Origin: Colius striatus
Taxonomy: Eukaryota > Chordata > Aves > Coliiformes > Coliidae
Direction of reading: 5' to 3'
DNA: 64,000 bases
Assembly: GCF_028858725.1 (NCBI RefSeq)
Contig: NC_084776.1
Span: forward strand, 5,084,001 to 5,148,000
Positions 1 through 15,400 of this stretch are shown here, in pieces. The position numbers and the translations under genes are program-made. The notes under the pieces are model-generated. The model was given only the letters and a program-made list of their open reading frames with translations. It ran no database searches and was not told the origin of the DNA. Positions within the stretch are counted from its first letter, which is position 1; the number at the start of each line of letters is the position of its first letter.

Positions 1-3000
1 CCCTCCTGCCATTTATTTTTAGCCCTCCAAAAGTGCTGTGGCTAAAGAGCTTTGACATAATCAGTCCGAAGAGATAATCCTAGATTTACTGGTTTGCAGA
101 ACATTCTTGTATTAGAAATACATCCTCTGTGATTTGTGTGTTAGGGTCAGCAGTAAAAGTGAGAGGGAATTCAAATCTACCTCTAGGTTTTGCTTAATTG
201 ATGGAACTGTGTTGAATATTAAAAGGGATATTTGAAAAGCCAGCATTACCAACTCTAAGCATAAAACACTTTCCATTTGCAAATGTTCCCATTTGAAAGA
301 TTCATTTCATGTTATGAGAGCAATTAACAATATCTAAAGATTTTTAGGTTTTCAAACAAGTCATTGCTACTGGAGAGCAGCCAAATTTATTGTCAGAAAA
401 CAGCAATGTTTGATCTGGAAATATGTCAGTAGATTATTCTGTCTTTTTAACATGAGTAAATTGCAGGACAAACTTAAGGAGTTGGAAAAACCAAAACATG
501 AGAGCACAGAGATTTTTTTTGGCAAAGAAATAGTAGCAAATTATCTAAAATACCATTATAATTACTCTCCTTATGAGCCTTACTTCTTTGCATAGAAAAT
601 AATATCTTTTAAATGAGACCTTAAGACAACCTTTTAAGAAAAGAATAATTTAAAGAAAAAAATAAAACAAAAACTAACAGAAAAAAAAATATCTGCATCT
701 TTGACAGATTTTGAGCATCATCAAGACACCTTTTTCACTTGAAATTGGATTCTCCAACTTGGACCACACTCTGGAGTCTAACAGAGAACCATGAAGAGTG
801 TTGCAGAAAGCACAGCTGCTGTAGGCCACTGTGCAGAATGCTGAGCTACAAAGCAGTCAGGTGGTACTCTTGGAAGTTGGGGTTTTTTTCCCCATTTGAC
901 ATGAGATTATGTTCATATCACCTGGCTGAATTTTTCCAGTGCACCCAGGTTACTTAGCTTTAAAAGGAGCAATTCTGTGCACGATCCATTTGTTTATCTG
1001 TTCAGGAGACACGATGCAGCCTTAAACAATTAATCAGTCAAATGCTCATAATGAATAGAGACCATTACTCATTAGGGGCCAAATAGGATTTAGTTGTATC
1101 TGAAATTGGAAGGCCAAGTTCTGGCCTCATATGAACCCCGTGCTTCTCTACCAAATTGAGCAGTACTGAACATGAAAGTGAAAGCACATCTCTGCTCATG
1201 TGAAATGACACAAAACTTCAGGTAGCCATTTTCCTCCCTAAACAAACACACCCTAAAACCTAAAACAATTTAATCCATTGCATTTTGCTAACTGTTCTTT
1301 CTTTACTTTTGTATTCTCAAACATTTAAAATGCAACAAATGCTCAGTTGAAAAGTACTGTTGCCTGATGGGGCTTTTCTTGATCTGTGCACACCTGATTT
1401 TGTTTGCAAAGCCACTGTTGCAGTGCAGTACTGCTGTCAGCTGTAAGGCTGAGCTAAAGGAAACTGCATGCTCTGAAAGCTTCACCCTTTGGCACTTTCA
1501 CTGTTCTTATTGAAGTAAGCATTAAAAATCATAGCAAAAAGCACTGCTAGATGTAGATGCAATGGGTTGGAAAGTGGACATGCTCTGTGCTACCCAGAAA
1601 TATCTTCTGCATTGTGCTTTTTTTAGTTTTTAGACTACAAACACATCCCAGTGGGAAGTCCTAAAGTTCCTGTGAAAGGAGTATATGCCATCTGCTAGAT
1701 GACTATGTGCTCCTTTGTTGTGTACTAGCATTCAGGCCCCCATGCAGTAGTGGTTTGGAGGCCAGAGCAACAAGAAAATAAAGAACAATGACATAGAATG
1801 AAGATCCTGAAACTTCATCCTTCATCTAGAGGCTATAGCATCTTCTCTGCTTGCTCTTGCACCAAATCTTTTTGTGTAGCTCTTTGGTGGACTGTGCACA
1901 GCTTTGCAAGATTTAATTACTGCCTTTGTCTTTTGTTGCTGGGCCTGTTTCTGTTCCCCTTCTGCTTGGAACAGCCCTTTGCATTGCGAGGATCTTTTTT
2001 CTCTTTAAAACTCACTGCTCTGAATCTTGCACCTTTGAGGAGGTACCCATCTCTTTCATTCTATTTTACTCACACTTCTCTAACTTGCTAATGCAAGTCT
2101 CTTGGGCCACGATCAACCATCCTTATGCACCTTCTGAAGCTCTGCATAATAAGAAAATAACATAATGAAAAACAGATCTTACACAAAAATGGAGTGGTTT
2201 TCCAGGCTGCACCACACATCTTGAAGACCTTCATGACTTTGGTAAAGTGAGAAACAATGACTTTTCCTCATGCTAACAGGTGGCAATGGAGCTAGCAGAC
2301 ACTTGCAGACCCTGTCATGGTATCTGTCATGTTTGAAAACGGCAGTGGTTGAAAAGCAGATGTTAAGTGCTGGAAGGAAATACTAAGTCAAGCAATGGAA
2401 AGCTCTTGCTATTTTGAAGAGCAAATGCTGTGAGGATCTGTAAGGAATAACTTATTCTGAACTGACTAAAGGATTTTAATTTAGTAGATAAGCAATTAGA
2501 TACAAGAAATCAACCGAGTGACATTGATGTAAGTATAATCAAGCAGTCCTGAGAGCATCTAGGGAAGAGTTCCCAGACATGCAACCTATAGGTAGTTTAG
2601 GAAGAGTATTTGTGTTGTATTTATCAAAATCAGATTATATGAAATGAAATGTTCTTTTTGTCTTTCCTCTTTTTGTTAAAATTGTTTTAACACTGTCTCT
2701 TTCAAGACATTTCAAAAAGAACATACAACATCTAATAGTACCCCAGGAGATGTGGGGTAGGTCCTGCAAGATGCAGTGACCTTATCTTTTATTGGCTGTA
2801 ATAAGATCAACTGCACTTGTCACCTCATGGAACTGTGTCCTAAGGCAACATAAATGTTCCTTGTATTTCCCTCAGGGATCATAGATTTTGCTTGAGTATT
2901 TATTAAAGATTGAGGGACATAAAGTGAAACCCCAGAAGACAGTCTCGCTGTTTATTGCCTGATTAAACTGATTAAACACTTGTCTACTAGGAAAAATCTA

Positions 3001-6000
3001 TGAGCTATTTCAGAAGGCAGTAATCACTAGGAAGAAGATTTATATAGGCAAATGGCGTGCTATGTCATAAAAATTTGTCAACAATAAACAAATGGCCCAA
3101 TATAAAATAACACCAGTAATAGCAGTAGGATCTGAGCCAAGGCTGAATAAGCCCAAAGGTTTGAGTGACAGGATATGTAAAAGTTTTCAGTCGTAAAGCA
3201 CTACCTGAAATCTGTCTTACTCCACTATTAGCCAACTGCTATTACTCTAAAAGTGCTGTTTTAATATATGCAGTTACTCATACTCCCATATCTCTAAGTG
3301 AACATCATAAAAATTCTGGTGCAGTTTATTTACAAATGCATCAGATTGTGCTCAAGGCTCATGTTTACACTACATGTGTACTAAAAGGAAACAAAGCTGG
3401 AGCAATGGCTTTAGCTCATGCTTCAGATGAAGCACATACTGAAAAAACCCAGCTATGCATCGTGCTGCTTCTGATGGCTCTCCCAAAATCCAGGGAGAGC
3501 TCAGGAGAACTGATGGTGTAGAGCAGCGTACGTGGCTTATTGCACAAGTCTCAAGTTCAGCTCAGCAAAGGAAAATTTAGTAGGAGTCTGACCTTTCACA
3601 TTTCCAGTCCTACTCACTGAAGTAACTGGATAGGTTAGACCTTTGGCCACATCAGTGTAAAAGTAAAACTACCCATAAGAGGTTAACAAAATTTGGCATC
3701 CTGATTTCAGTGGGATTTCTGGGTCTAGAGTAGAAATATAATTTCAGCTTCATATATTTTCTCACAGAAGACATTTTAACAACTGCCTTATATGACAGGC
3801 CAGAACCTGGACAGAGCATACAGTATCTGGGGAAGATGAAAGAATGTTTCTCCATTTTGGTTCTTGATATTGCTAAATAACAAACCTCTCAGGAAAAAAA
3901 AAAGCTCAACCAAAAACAGCTTAAGGTCTTAACATTCTTGTATTACAAGCTCATGTTGTCATAAAATCCAATGCCAAGTTTTCTAGTTTTACATCTAAGA
4001 TTACTTTCTTTAGAGTCATACAAAATGATTTCAGTGAAAATCAGAGAACCTGAATTCTCTACAACCAAAGTATCTGGCAATAAACCATTTCTAAACTGTA
4101 GATATTATTGGAATTTTGATCTTATCCTGGCTATCTGTAAGTCTTCATTAATTTTTAGTCAGTAAAGTGCCTTATAATAAATTATTGCTGTATTCTTTAA
4201 TGAGAAGTCTTTCTTCATTCAACAGTGACTGTAAACAGTTTGCAGAAGAGGACTATTACTTCTGGATATATTTACTCCTAGTGACCAACGTGAGACACAG
4301 CAGAGTCACGTACTTCAGACGTCAGGCATTAACACTTTGTGAAAACGAAAGTTCCCTGAGATGTTTCAAATTGGTTATAAAGAAAAAAACAAAAAGAAGA
4401 ATGCCAGGATTTCCCTAATTCATTTGGTCACATCTGAAAGTGTTTGAACTGGTGTGAGCTGATGGATGCAGAGAGCTTTGGATCGTTACACATCAAAAAG
4501 CAGCAATAACAGCACTTGGTTAGTGCTGAACCAGGTTTATTTAAATATTTGCAGCTTCTTGTGACTATAGAACTATTCTTTCATCTGTTTTCAGACAGGA
4601 AGACTTAAGGATGACAGGGAACAAGAAACATTTTCAAATGCAACCCTCTACTTTTGAATGGCATATAAGATAGGAAAGGTCCAATTTTAAGAAGTGCAAA
4701 GTAATTAAAACTTTCTTTGAATGAAATGAAAGTGGAGAGCACTCCATGCCTCAAAATACTCATTCCTGTTCACAAAACATTAAAGTTATTAAGGTGGAGA
4801 CACCTACAAAGATGATTTTGATAACTGATAATTTCAGTGCAACTAAGTTACCTGCTACTAGACAGGGAGTTGGGAGCAGACTGGTACTGGATTCAGTCTG
4901 AATATAAAGAAGTTTACTTCTAGATCAGCTTGACTATAATTTGAATTTCATTGAACTGGATTTCTTCTAGGAAGAGCCCCTCTAACTACTAGTTAGATAA
5001 CCTACAGGTAACTAGTATATTGTAATATACTAAATATATACTGGGATGGGACAGCAGAGGTGAAGCTGAACACACCTCAGTGTGTTGGGTTTTGGGTCCT
5101 TCCTTTATAATGCAGTAGAAGTGTGTAGAGTACACTTATCAAAGGAATAGCCTTTCATTTTTTTCAATTTAACATGCAGAAAATAAAATAATCTGTGGTT
5201 TATTTTCCTTTTATGATGATACCTTTAGCTCTAATGCTATAAACCACCAACATTTATACTACAGAAGTTGTTAATCTATAACACATGCTTTGCTATTCTT
5301 AGTTCAGTCATAAAATCAAAACCAGATTCTGTGAATGCCCAGCTTTCAGTAAAATCAATGATGGCTCTTTCTCAAGCAAAACCAAACAAACTAGATTATT
5401 ATAAAATATCCAAGTATGATGTGTTGGCCTGATTTGTTTGTGGAAGCCTGATTTGTTTGTTAGGTGTGATTGCAAAAGCTACCAGAGCACATCATGTACA
5501 GTTTTCACTAACCTGTGTTTTACAAGTATTGACCTTAGGCTTCTACTTAACTTCTGTACCTTCCAATGAAGGCACCTTCATTGCCTACTTTGTCACACTG
5601 AAGCACACAGTGCTTCCATGTGAAACTTCTGATTTCTAGAGAACTGCTAAAAGATAGCCCTAAATCAAGTTTACCCCTCCTTATAAGACAGAAACCAACA
5701 CTGGCTCTAAAACAACTAAGGGAGAGGATCCCAAGAGTTTAAAGTATTTGGAAACTTTGACTTGTCTCTCAGGAAAATCAAATTAAGGAGAAATGTTCTT
5801 AAGGAAAGTAACAGTTAATGTGGAATAGTTGGAACCTAGTCCTATTAAAATGCTAGAAAAGTAGTGTTTACAGGGGCAAAATTCACAGCTGGTCCTTACA
5901 AACTGTATACATATGCAAGGCATGGGTGGGAGTGGGAGGGAGGATAGCAAGGCCCTACCTAATTTTAGGTGCCAGTCTCATGATACAGAGCTGCCATATG

Positions 6001-9000
6001 TTAAAGGTGAACATAGTGGGAGGATGGAAAAGATTAACTATAATGGGTTTTCTGGGGAAAAAAAACCCAAGTGTCCCAGCTATGGCTTTTTATACTGTTC
6101 CCCTGTGATTCTAAACCACCAGTGTGTAGCCATTAATTAATTAGCATATGTACTTCACTACAAAAGCAGCTATGCAGAGACTCTTTCTCCTGTTTAAAAT
6201 AATCAAAGTCTGAAGTTACTAATTCACAAAACCTGTTCAATGATAAAATACCCTTTCTGTTTGCACTGCTGCAGTGCTGAGACTTTCATGACTTCTCATG
6301 CCAGAGCATACAACAAAAGTGAAGTTGTGTTCTAATAGTGGTTACAACACTTAGTACACCAGGTTATCTTAAAAGATAGAGGCCAAATTCAACCTCTACT
6401 TTCCAGCAGGAGGAAAGCAAAGTTTTACTAGCAATGCAGCTGATCCCTACCTTCTAGTCTACAGCTTTTTTTCCTTCTGGTAACTGTTCATTTATATTTC
6501 ATTAGTAAGACACTTCAACTTGCTTTTTTTTTCCCCAATGCATGTAACTCTGAGAGGCTTCTGGTCTGTTTGCTATTTCATGGTAAACCTGTTCACATGA
6601 CCTTGATGCCTAGCACAGAACCATGGGAGTTTATGACACACCAGCAGTCTAAAAGGTAGCTTTTCTCATACTTGCCGGCACTTCACAACCTGGTTGACTG
6701 GGAAGAATTTACTGAGAGACTGAAATTATTTCCTGAATGAAAGAGGTGATTTCAAACATTGTCTTAAGGTGAGGATTCACAGATAAGATACAGTTTTCCT
6801 TGCTGGGTATAGAGAGTTGTTCAGCCCCTTAGGAATACAGCCATGTAAATGTTTTATTCATGTCAGTTATTCACATAAGTGGGTTTCACTTTAGTGTGTA
6901 ACACAAGCCAGCTGGTTTGCTTCTTTTAAACTCAGATTTCTCATGCACTTCATATTGCTACACCCCCTTCAGAGATATTTATGGAAATTTCACAGCAAGC
7001 TGTCTCAAGCTTATGTGCTATTAAGATTCCATTCTGGGGTGTTTACTGCATTAGATTATAACATATAGATTTATGGACTCATCTACTAGATGGCCTAATA
7101 AAGCACGTTGAGACTGAAGGTAACTACTAATTAAAATAATATTTGATTATCCTTAGTATATTGTAAAACTGCTATAGATTTAAACAGAGCCACTGCAGCT
7201 TCCATATAGCCTCACAGCCTAACTGCCTAAGAAGAAAACTGATAATTCACATATAAGATCAGTTCAACTGTGGCTACACTTTAAGGATTAGAACATGTTT
7301 TTTCTGTTTGTACACATGGAAGTGGGCTAGTGTTGGAACACTCTAAGCCCCTCATAGCTTTGGCTATTCTAAACACCAAAGAAAGAAAGGATTGAAATTC
7401 ACAGCCAAAAAGAACAAGGAGGTTACACTATTAGTACCAGGCTAAAATATCAGCTATTCTGCCAATCCCCATTTAAACAATTAGATTAAATCCTACTGAA
7501 AAGGATCAGCTGGTAAGATGCACCTCAAGCTAAGTTCCTCCTAGAAAAGGAATGTTAGGTAGAATTTTCATCTTGAAATGTCTACCATGCAATGTCAGAA
7601 ACAAGGGACTTGCACAACCCCTGCTTCTTGCTCTAAATAGTTCACTTTCTCAGCCTGACTTCATACACATTACAAAGTCTACTAAGAGGTATGAATTGTC
7701 GAGGATGCAAAAAGCCTGGCTTACGTTCTGCAAAGGCATTTGGAAACAATGATGAAAGCAAAATAAGGAAGTAGTTAAAATGAATATTAATTACCACAAT
7801 GTCTTGTTGCAATGCTCAGTTAATGCCATTCTAATGAACTGCATTAAGAGTGCTTAACAGCACCTCGTTGTGGTGGCTCCATTCAGAAGAGAAATTTTTA
7901 TATGGCAGTCATGAAGGATGATGTCATACCCATCTCTGCAACTAAACTGATTTTCCCTGCCTGCCATGTAAAGACTGATGTGCAGAACTTTATAGGACAG
8001 ATTTCTAAGGTAAGTATGAAGGAAAACCTGGGGGCACTATCACTTGCATTGCTACAAGCATGTTGAAAGGAGGGAAGAACATTCATGAGTCATTAACAAT
8101 TAAAGATTAGACATGCAAAAATTCCTGCAAAAGCCTTCTCAAGTGAACTACTGAATTCAAATCTGTAGTTTCAGCAAGTGGGGAGAATATGCAAAACATC
8201 TGATGCTTTCTGTACATTAGTCTTCCACCACCTCAACTAGCTGAGATTCTACTGTTGCTAATATGCATCTGACTGTCACATCTGCAATAGTTCAGCATCC
8301 AAGTGCAGAACTTCTTGTGCATATTTAGCAAATGGAGCTTTCTGCTGAATCATCAAGTACTTGGAGGAGCAGCACAGTAACAGAGCCCGAAACAAAAAAA
8401 AAAAGAGGGGGGATTGTTTCAAGAATGTCAGATTTCTTCTGCTTCTAAATTGCATTTGCTATTATTGCTAAATAGCACCATCTTCAAGCTCAGTTTCCAA
8501 TTACACAGGTATAAACCTAGAGTATTGCAAGTGTTTTACCTAGCACAGAATCCACCTTAACTTTCCAACTGTCCTATAATGGCTCCCTGTATCACCAGAT
8601 GGAGACCAAAGGACCAGGACTCTGTTTTAATAGTTGCTCTGGTATTTATTTCCATTGCTATGAAATTGGCTTTTAATTCACTTTCATTTCCTAAGTTATT
8701 TTTCTACTTTTTTTTTTTGGTATAAATCCATGTAGTAACCTACATCTGCCTGCAAAGAAAAGCCACCCTTTGATTAAAGCAGGAATGCACTATCATCCAC
8801 AGGGTGTTTGGAAACCTCTGCAGAAAAAAAACCCCCTGTCTGCTTTAATATATCTAGCTTGAGGCACCGTGGGGTGAGTCAAGGACAACAGAGCAGTATG
8901 TTTGAAAAAAGGAAAAGAAATGTCCCTGCTTTTCTTGGCAAGCTGATACATAAACTTCAGTGTTATTTATGTGACTTTTATAAGAGTGTGGGATAAAAGC

Positions 9001-9411
9001 AATTTTATCTCACTGCAAAGATTTATTTGCCACCCTTCCTATCTTTTAGGAGACTCTGAAAGTCCACCTGTAAAATAGTGTCTTCCTGGCACCTGAAAGG
9101 ATGAAATAAGATGGAAATTTCAGCAGCTAGAATAACTAGCTGTTGTTAGTGATTCATGATACACATGGAATGGAGATGGATTAGATTTGTCACCAATTGT
9201 TTCAGTCTTTTAGAGGAATAATGAAAAAAAACAGTGAAGTCACAAAACCAAGAAAAGAACAATTGATGTTGGTAATAAAGACATATATAAAACATACAAC
9301 AGCTTTTGTCATATTTTTACTTATTTTTCCTTTAATTCTACGTTTAAAAATGTGTTTAGTTTGATGTGCTTTTCTTTCCACTCTGACCCATTTTCCCCAA
9401 GAACTACTCAC
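1..9411. other. STXBP4 downstream intron (no exon seen)
   Basis: This AT-rich stretch follows the WW exon donor. I looked on the - strand for the missing exon (expected HVTQTTSWIHPV-like) with an acceptor in phase 2 and found none. Short ORFs on both strands have no recognisable similarity. Only simple features stand out: a 19-bp-period direct repeat (GCCTGATTTGTTTGT at 5427 and 5446) and an A11 run at 8394-8404. Confidence 0.6.
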
Positions 9412-9469
9412 TTGATAAAGTACTTGATTCCATCTGCTGTATAAGCTTCTTCCCATCCATAAGGCAGAC
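9412..9469 (-). CDS. STXBP4: STXBP4 coding exon, first half of WW domain
   Basis: 58 bp, acceptor CATCTTAG, donor GTGAGT. It encodes [18 protein letters not shown], with the first signature Trp and the Tyr-Phe of the WW fold. The Asn codon is split, so the second Trp lies in another exon. It is separated from the previous exon by a 17-kb intron, but sequence and phase agree exactly. Confidence 0.95.
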
Positions 9470-12400
9470 CTAAGATGAAATAAAGAAATAAGATGTCTCT
9501 CAAAGCTTATAAGACATGCAGAACATAGTTTTAAAATGGTGTTAGAATGCTGTAATTTCAAACCATGTCACAAGAAGATTATAAATTAGTCCTTGCTGTT
9601 TTCATAATAGTCAATACTATATATACAACACCATTTAACAAATATTGGCTCTGCTACAAAGCTATGAACTTTGATTAGTAGCATTTCTTTTGTAGAAGCT
9701 GACAGTCTGGTCAAATTAGAGTGCAGCAGTTCCTCAGCTTCTTATATAATTTACATCTATAAGAAGTGACCAGAAAAATCTCCTACACCTGTGGTCTGCT
9801 GAGGTCTGCTTTACTCTGTTTTTACAGCTACTACATACAGATGCTGATAACTATATTAGGTGGGAGTCTGGGCAGAATGAAATCCTCTGCTGTTTGGTTT
9901 ATCACCAGCTTCTGTGTTTATACACAGTTCCTCAGCAATTTAGACAAAAAATCCAAGACACACAGAGAGAGATTCAGAGAAAATACGTACAGGTATTAGT
10001 GTGAATCCTTATCTAGGTCTACATACCCTGTCAAAGGAATTCACTAAATGCATCGCTTCATTTTGTCATTTACTGTGATATCTCTGGGAGTTAAAGTATT
10101 TAATACTGCAATGTTTAGCATGAATTAAAAGAACTAATTCTGTGAGGGTGCCATTTTTACACGCAGTAAAAAAACTGTGGCCTCTTTTCTCCTTTTGTAA
10201 TTATTTGTTATGCTAATCTTGGACTTTGTTCTTAGTTTGCAAGTCCCGTCCATGAGAGCAATGGGTAACACTTTTAGTACTATACTATGTCACCTTAAAA
10301 ATTATCCTAGGAAACCTTTACTTTTTCTGTTGTTATTTGTTTTCAAAGGCAAATGTTTGTGGAGTTTGAAAAGTGTAGAGAAAGAAGCAAAGTGAAAAAA
10401 TGTTCCTGATGTATGGCATCGTGACCCTGCACTGCAATGTATAAAGGCAAGTGCAAAGTTGTCTTTTCTTGGAGACTAGAAATATATATAAAATGAAAAT
10501 GGCATGAAAAATTGTCCTGCGAGTGCTTTAGCTTGAAAGTCATCTCCAAATGTTAGTGTCTCAGGAGTTAAACTATTTTTGTTGAAGTCACAGTGTATCT
10601 CAAAGCCCAGCTCATTAGAACCATCTGTGAGCCTACTTTAGATTTAAAACTTTTGATTTGTTAAATGTGCCGGACTGCACGCGCCACATGGTCCTGTCAA
10701 AGCTGCTTCATCCCAAGGCATCCCCTAAGTGCACATCTATTTTTTTTACAATTTCTTTCTTAAAACACTCATTTTTTCCCTCCTATCATAACATCTTTGT
10801 CTTTGGTGTGATCTTGAAACTCTGGAAAAGGACATCACTTCAGTTTTCAAAGAGAAATAGAGTTCATCACAGCTACTGAATCATTACTTGGAATAGTGAA
10901 GCAGGTACAAACCACCTGAGAAGTAATTATACCTGTGAAGAGCAACAGCTGAGCCTACCAAAACTTCAGAATTCAGGAACCTGAGAATTGGTAATTGTAG
11001 ACCAGCACCATTAATGTTGAGTACAGCTTGAAGCATATTATTCTTTTTCCTTTCACTTTTACCCCATATTAGTCACTTACTTCAGGCTTCTTTAATTTTC
11101 AATTTAGCAGAGATTTACAGAATCTCTTCCTTAAAACATGCCACCTACTACCTTTGAAAGAGAAAAATCCACAGCTACTTCTCTTTAAACACAAGGTAGT
11201 TGCTGCATAACAGTTTTCAGGCTTCTCAGAGCCTTCCTCCTTTCTCATGAAGGAAGGAAGCAAAGGACGTTTTCAGTTAGAAATATGAGCATATGCTAGA
11301 CGTGATCATTAGTTCTTCCTTCCTTCTCCTATAAAAGATGAGACCTTCATTCAACACAGATACTTTCTAATGATTTAAGTGGCAATAGGATTCTTCCTTC
11401 AATTGCTTCCACCTGCCCTGACCCTTCCTCATTCCTGCATGCAACATATAGGTTCAAAATAAATGACAACAGACTTGCTCAGTTATGAATAAAAGCCTCA
11501 GCATCTGCTCTGTGCTCACGTGGATCCCTTACATCACCTGTTTCATTCACCAGTGACAATTACACTTTTTTCACTAGTAATTTGACTAAAATTATTTCAC
11601 CTTTCTTTCCTTCTGAATCAAGGACAGCATGTTGGCAGTGATGACAACACATGCTCTCTATTCTTTTCTTAACTACAAAAGACCATGTTTTTCAAAAACA
11701 CTAAATACATCTGCTACCTATAAATGAGACAGGAGATATCTCCACAGCTTTGTTTGCCTTTTGGACTTTATATGCATTGGATTATATATCCTACCCACAC
11801 TTGATATACTTCCACCTACATCTGTAGGTTCTTTAGTGCCTTTATTTTCAACATTTTTACTCTTCCTCCCCTAGTTTTTCACTGCTGTTCCCTTTACTCC
11901 TTTCCTTCACTATTAGTTTTGTACTTACATTTCTCAGTATTTCCCATGGTAGCCAGGAGGCTCTCATGTTTTGCATTTCCCTAGACATCATCTTCATTTC
12001 CTTCAAGTTCCCTTTCTCCATGAATCATTCATAAGTTGATCTATTTCCTAGTGCTCTATTTTTTCACGCCCTCCAGGGTCAGATTTGTTGCCTGTCCCAG
12101 GACTTGCTCTGAAGGAATACTAAAGCTTTCACCTAGAGTAAATGGGAGGTAAAGGAGCTCAAACAGTCAGAAACAGTCTAAAAGATACAGGATTTAGCCT
12201 ATATAAACTCCAGCAGTCTTAGGTTTCCTACATATTTATCATTTCTTCTGTGAATTGCTAAAGTCTTTGATGAAACTACATAAATAATGTATCTTGACTG
12301 CAGTTGTCTGCATACATCATCTTAAAAAACACAGATTTACAATAATTAATATTTTTCTAAGTAGAAAATACAGGGCTTCTTGCTATTCAAACCTTTGCAA

Positions 12401-15400
12401 ATATTTATCTTTTGCAAGGTAAAGAAAAGGTAAAACTGCAAAAGTAATTACACATGAAAAAAAATGGATATAGTCCAAAACATCCTTTGCTTAAACAGAA
12501 TAGTATCCTGGGAGGGAGCATGTTAGCCAAAACACATTATAAACTACCATTATGTTGTTCAGGGTATGTGCATTTCATTAGGGGTGATGCAAAAGAGATT
12601 TCTATAATTCTATATGAAAAAGAAAACCAACAGATTGCTGGTTGTGTGGATCCCAGTGATGTTCATCTGACCACAGAGCAGCCAGGCAGCATCCCTGGTG
12701 ATTGCTATCTCCTCAGCTGCAAGATGCCTGCTGTGACAACCACTGCTGTAAAGTTAACACTCTGCAAAGCAAAAAGGAAAGGAAACCCTAGGGCAACCAA
12801 CATTTTCCTGATACTTGATGAAGTGTAAGATCTCATCGATCTTTATCATTTCCTTCGGGTAACAGGACAAATAAAACGTACCAGCATTGATAATTGGTTT
12901 GTTGCAGTAAGTAGAAAGATGAGCATCAGCTCAGACTATAAACAGACATTGAAGACGCTGCCTTCTGTTTCTGAGGCAGAATGCATATACTCTCCTGCAA
13001 TAAAAGCTGCACACAGCATGATCAATCAAAGTCTGACCCTAAAGGAAGCAGAGGGAAATAGAGATATTACTCGTTTTACAGGGCAGCTATCAAACCTGGA
13101 AACAGTATTGTAGCTGGGGGTGGGCTTTTGCCAATAATTTAGTTCAAAAATATTAAAGCAGAAGAAATGTGGAGAGCAGCAGATGAAACTAATAAAAGCA
13201 GATACTATAGCATGAATATTCAATTGACACAAACCTGACAGTTGTTTCCCTAACATCTAAATACTGCCATCCAAAATATGGTTTATTTTTCTTAAATTCT
13301 GACAAAATTACTCAAAGGAAGTAAGAGATTTAGAAAATAGAGTAAGAATTACTGTTCACTAGGATTCTATCTAGATTGGGCTGAAGTATGATTATTTAGC
13401 TACTTTGAGATAAGTATGTTCTCAAGCACTTTATTTTGTCCTTAAGGCCAGCCTTAAAAACCCTGTTTCCATTAGAAGCAGTCACACAAACATTACTGAT
13501 GTATTTGAAAAGACTGCTTAGGGTTAGCTGCCTACCAGAGGTGGTAATCTCACCCCAAAAATTCTTTTGTGAAGCATAAACTGATTTCCAGTAGCGTTCA
13601 CAGCTTTGTCATCCACCATCGGAAGGATGTCTGGCTACAATTCCTGCTAGGGCTAGAAAATCTTGTGGCTTTATCATTAAAGCACCTCATCTGGAATTAA
13701 TATGAGTATCAAGCTTAAGGCATGTCATATCTATTTTGGAATTCAAAGGCCACGTAGTACCAGTTACAGCTTCACAAAAAAACACATCCTTTGACCAACA
13801 ACTGAAATAAAGATACCTTTTTTCAACTGTCCTTTTACCTAGCTTGACTTTTTCAGTTACACATATCTTCTTTTAAAGGGAGTATGAGCTAGCTCAGAAC
13901 CACCCTTTGTTTACCTCCTTCTAACTTATCTATATTTAATATTAGATTCTGAAAAAGAATGAATGTTTTAAGAAATAAGAATTACCTGCTAAGACCATCT
14001 CTAATATACAAGATTTGGTAAAGGACATTATAAGCAGTTTTCTCTGTTACTTGATAAATGAGGCTTTGAGATCTCATCTCTACAATATCCACTAATTCAA
14101 GTCTTACAAACACTTAAACCTTCCTCATGTTACCTCAATAACAATGTAAAATTCATTAGTTAAGATCCTCAGTGCCTTTGGCTCATCTCTTTGAGCTATC
14201 TGTGCAACGCAAAGAGGATGGAAAGCTGAACATCTGACTTGCTGGTTCTGTTATCTGGTCTCCTGAGTGCTACTGGAATATGAGGACATCCCAGAAAAGA
14301 GACCACAAGTATCAGGTGATGCAAGACCAGCAGAGGAACTCCTCTGTGAGTTATGCAATTCGGCACAGATAAAGCCAAAATGTGTGGAGACATACCCAGA
14401 CTTGTTTGCTGAGTGTGTTCTGTGGGGTGCAGGCATAAAATGGCCCTTTATTCTTGAGGCTGCCAATTATATGTACTGTATTTTATCGCTTATTTGTGAA
14501 TTAAGTACAAAACCTCAGGTTCAGAGAAACAGTTTTCAGGAAAGAATATGCATGTGCCACTTTGTCTTTAGACCAGTTGGAGTGCTCTTCCCACAAACAA
14601 ATGTGTTTCATTTTATGAATAATACTCTGCTAACAGGACATTCCATTCCTTTCTTTTGCATATCAAATTCCATCTTAAAAGGAACAGTTCTTTTGTTGTT
14701 GGTAATTTAATAAAACAAAGCTGGAGTGAGTAGTTTTCAAGTGGAGACATCTGGGAAATACTAGCAACTGAAATCTATGCTGATTTCGAGTATGGTTGGC
14801 AGACTGGCTCCTCTCCCTTCAGCCTTGTTCCTAGAAACCATGCTTCATGCAAAATATTTTTCTTCCTTTGGATATTTAGGGCATGGTGAAAGATGACCTT
14901 TCCCATTTCCTCTTAATCATGAGATTATTGACCCATCTATGTTGGCAAAATCATTAATCTCTTATTAAAATAAGTACATGAAGTCAAGTTACAGTTTAGA
15001 ATGAGTTATAAAAGAGTTTACTTCTTGTGGTAAAGGATGGTACGAGCAACATTGAGATCTTTATGGCAATTTTGAACTTACAAACTGTTATAAATGTTTT
15101 CTTCTAATATTTGTCTTTGAATAACTTGGTACAGTTAATTAGAAACAGGATGGATGCAACAGAAGCTGTAATATATGAACAATGACCAGTCAGCTGACTA
15201 ATTTAAGGAAATAAGAACAACTTTGGTCGGAATATGTGATCAGACATTAGGCATATTGCTTGCCTACCTAACAAATAAAGAAATCAAAATCTGGAGTCCA
15301 GTATGTGCATGTCAGTTCCTCCAAAATGACTGAGAGCTATAGTCATCCAATAAGGTTGCTGCTATATGTCTTCATGAAGGATAAAGGATTGCCTTCCTGA

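Noticed and set aside
12454..12828. 124-codon ORF on the + strand
   Set aside because: No recognisable domain, and a length possible by chance in a window of this size. I found no splice partners.
14267..14710. 147-codon ORF on the + strand
   Set aside because: No similarity I recognise, low-complexity tail and no promoter context. It lies inside the 17-kb STXBP4 intron, and overlapping ORFs exist on the other strand.
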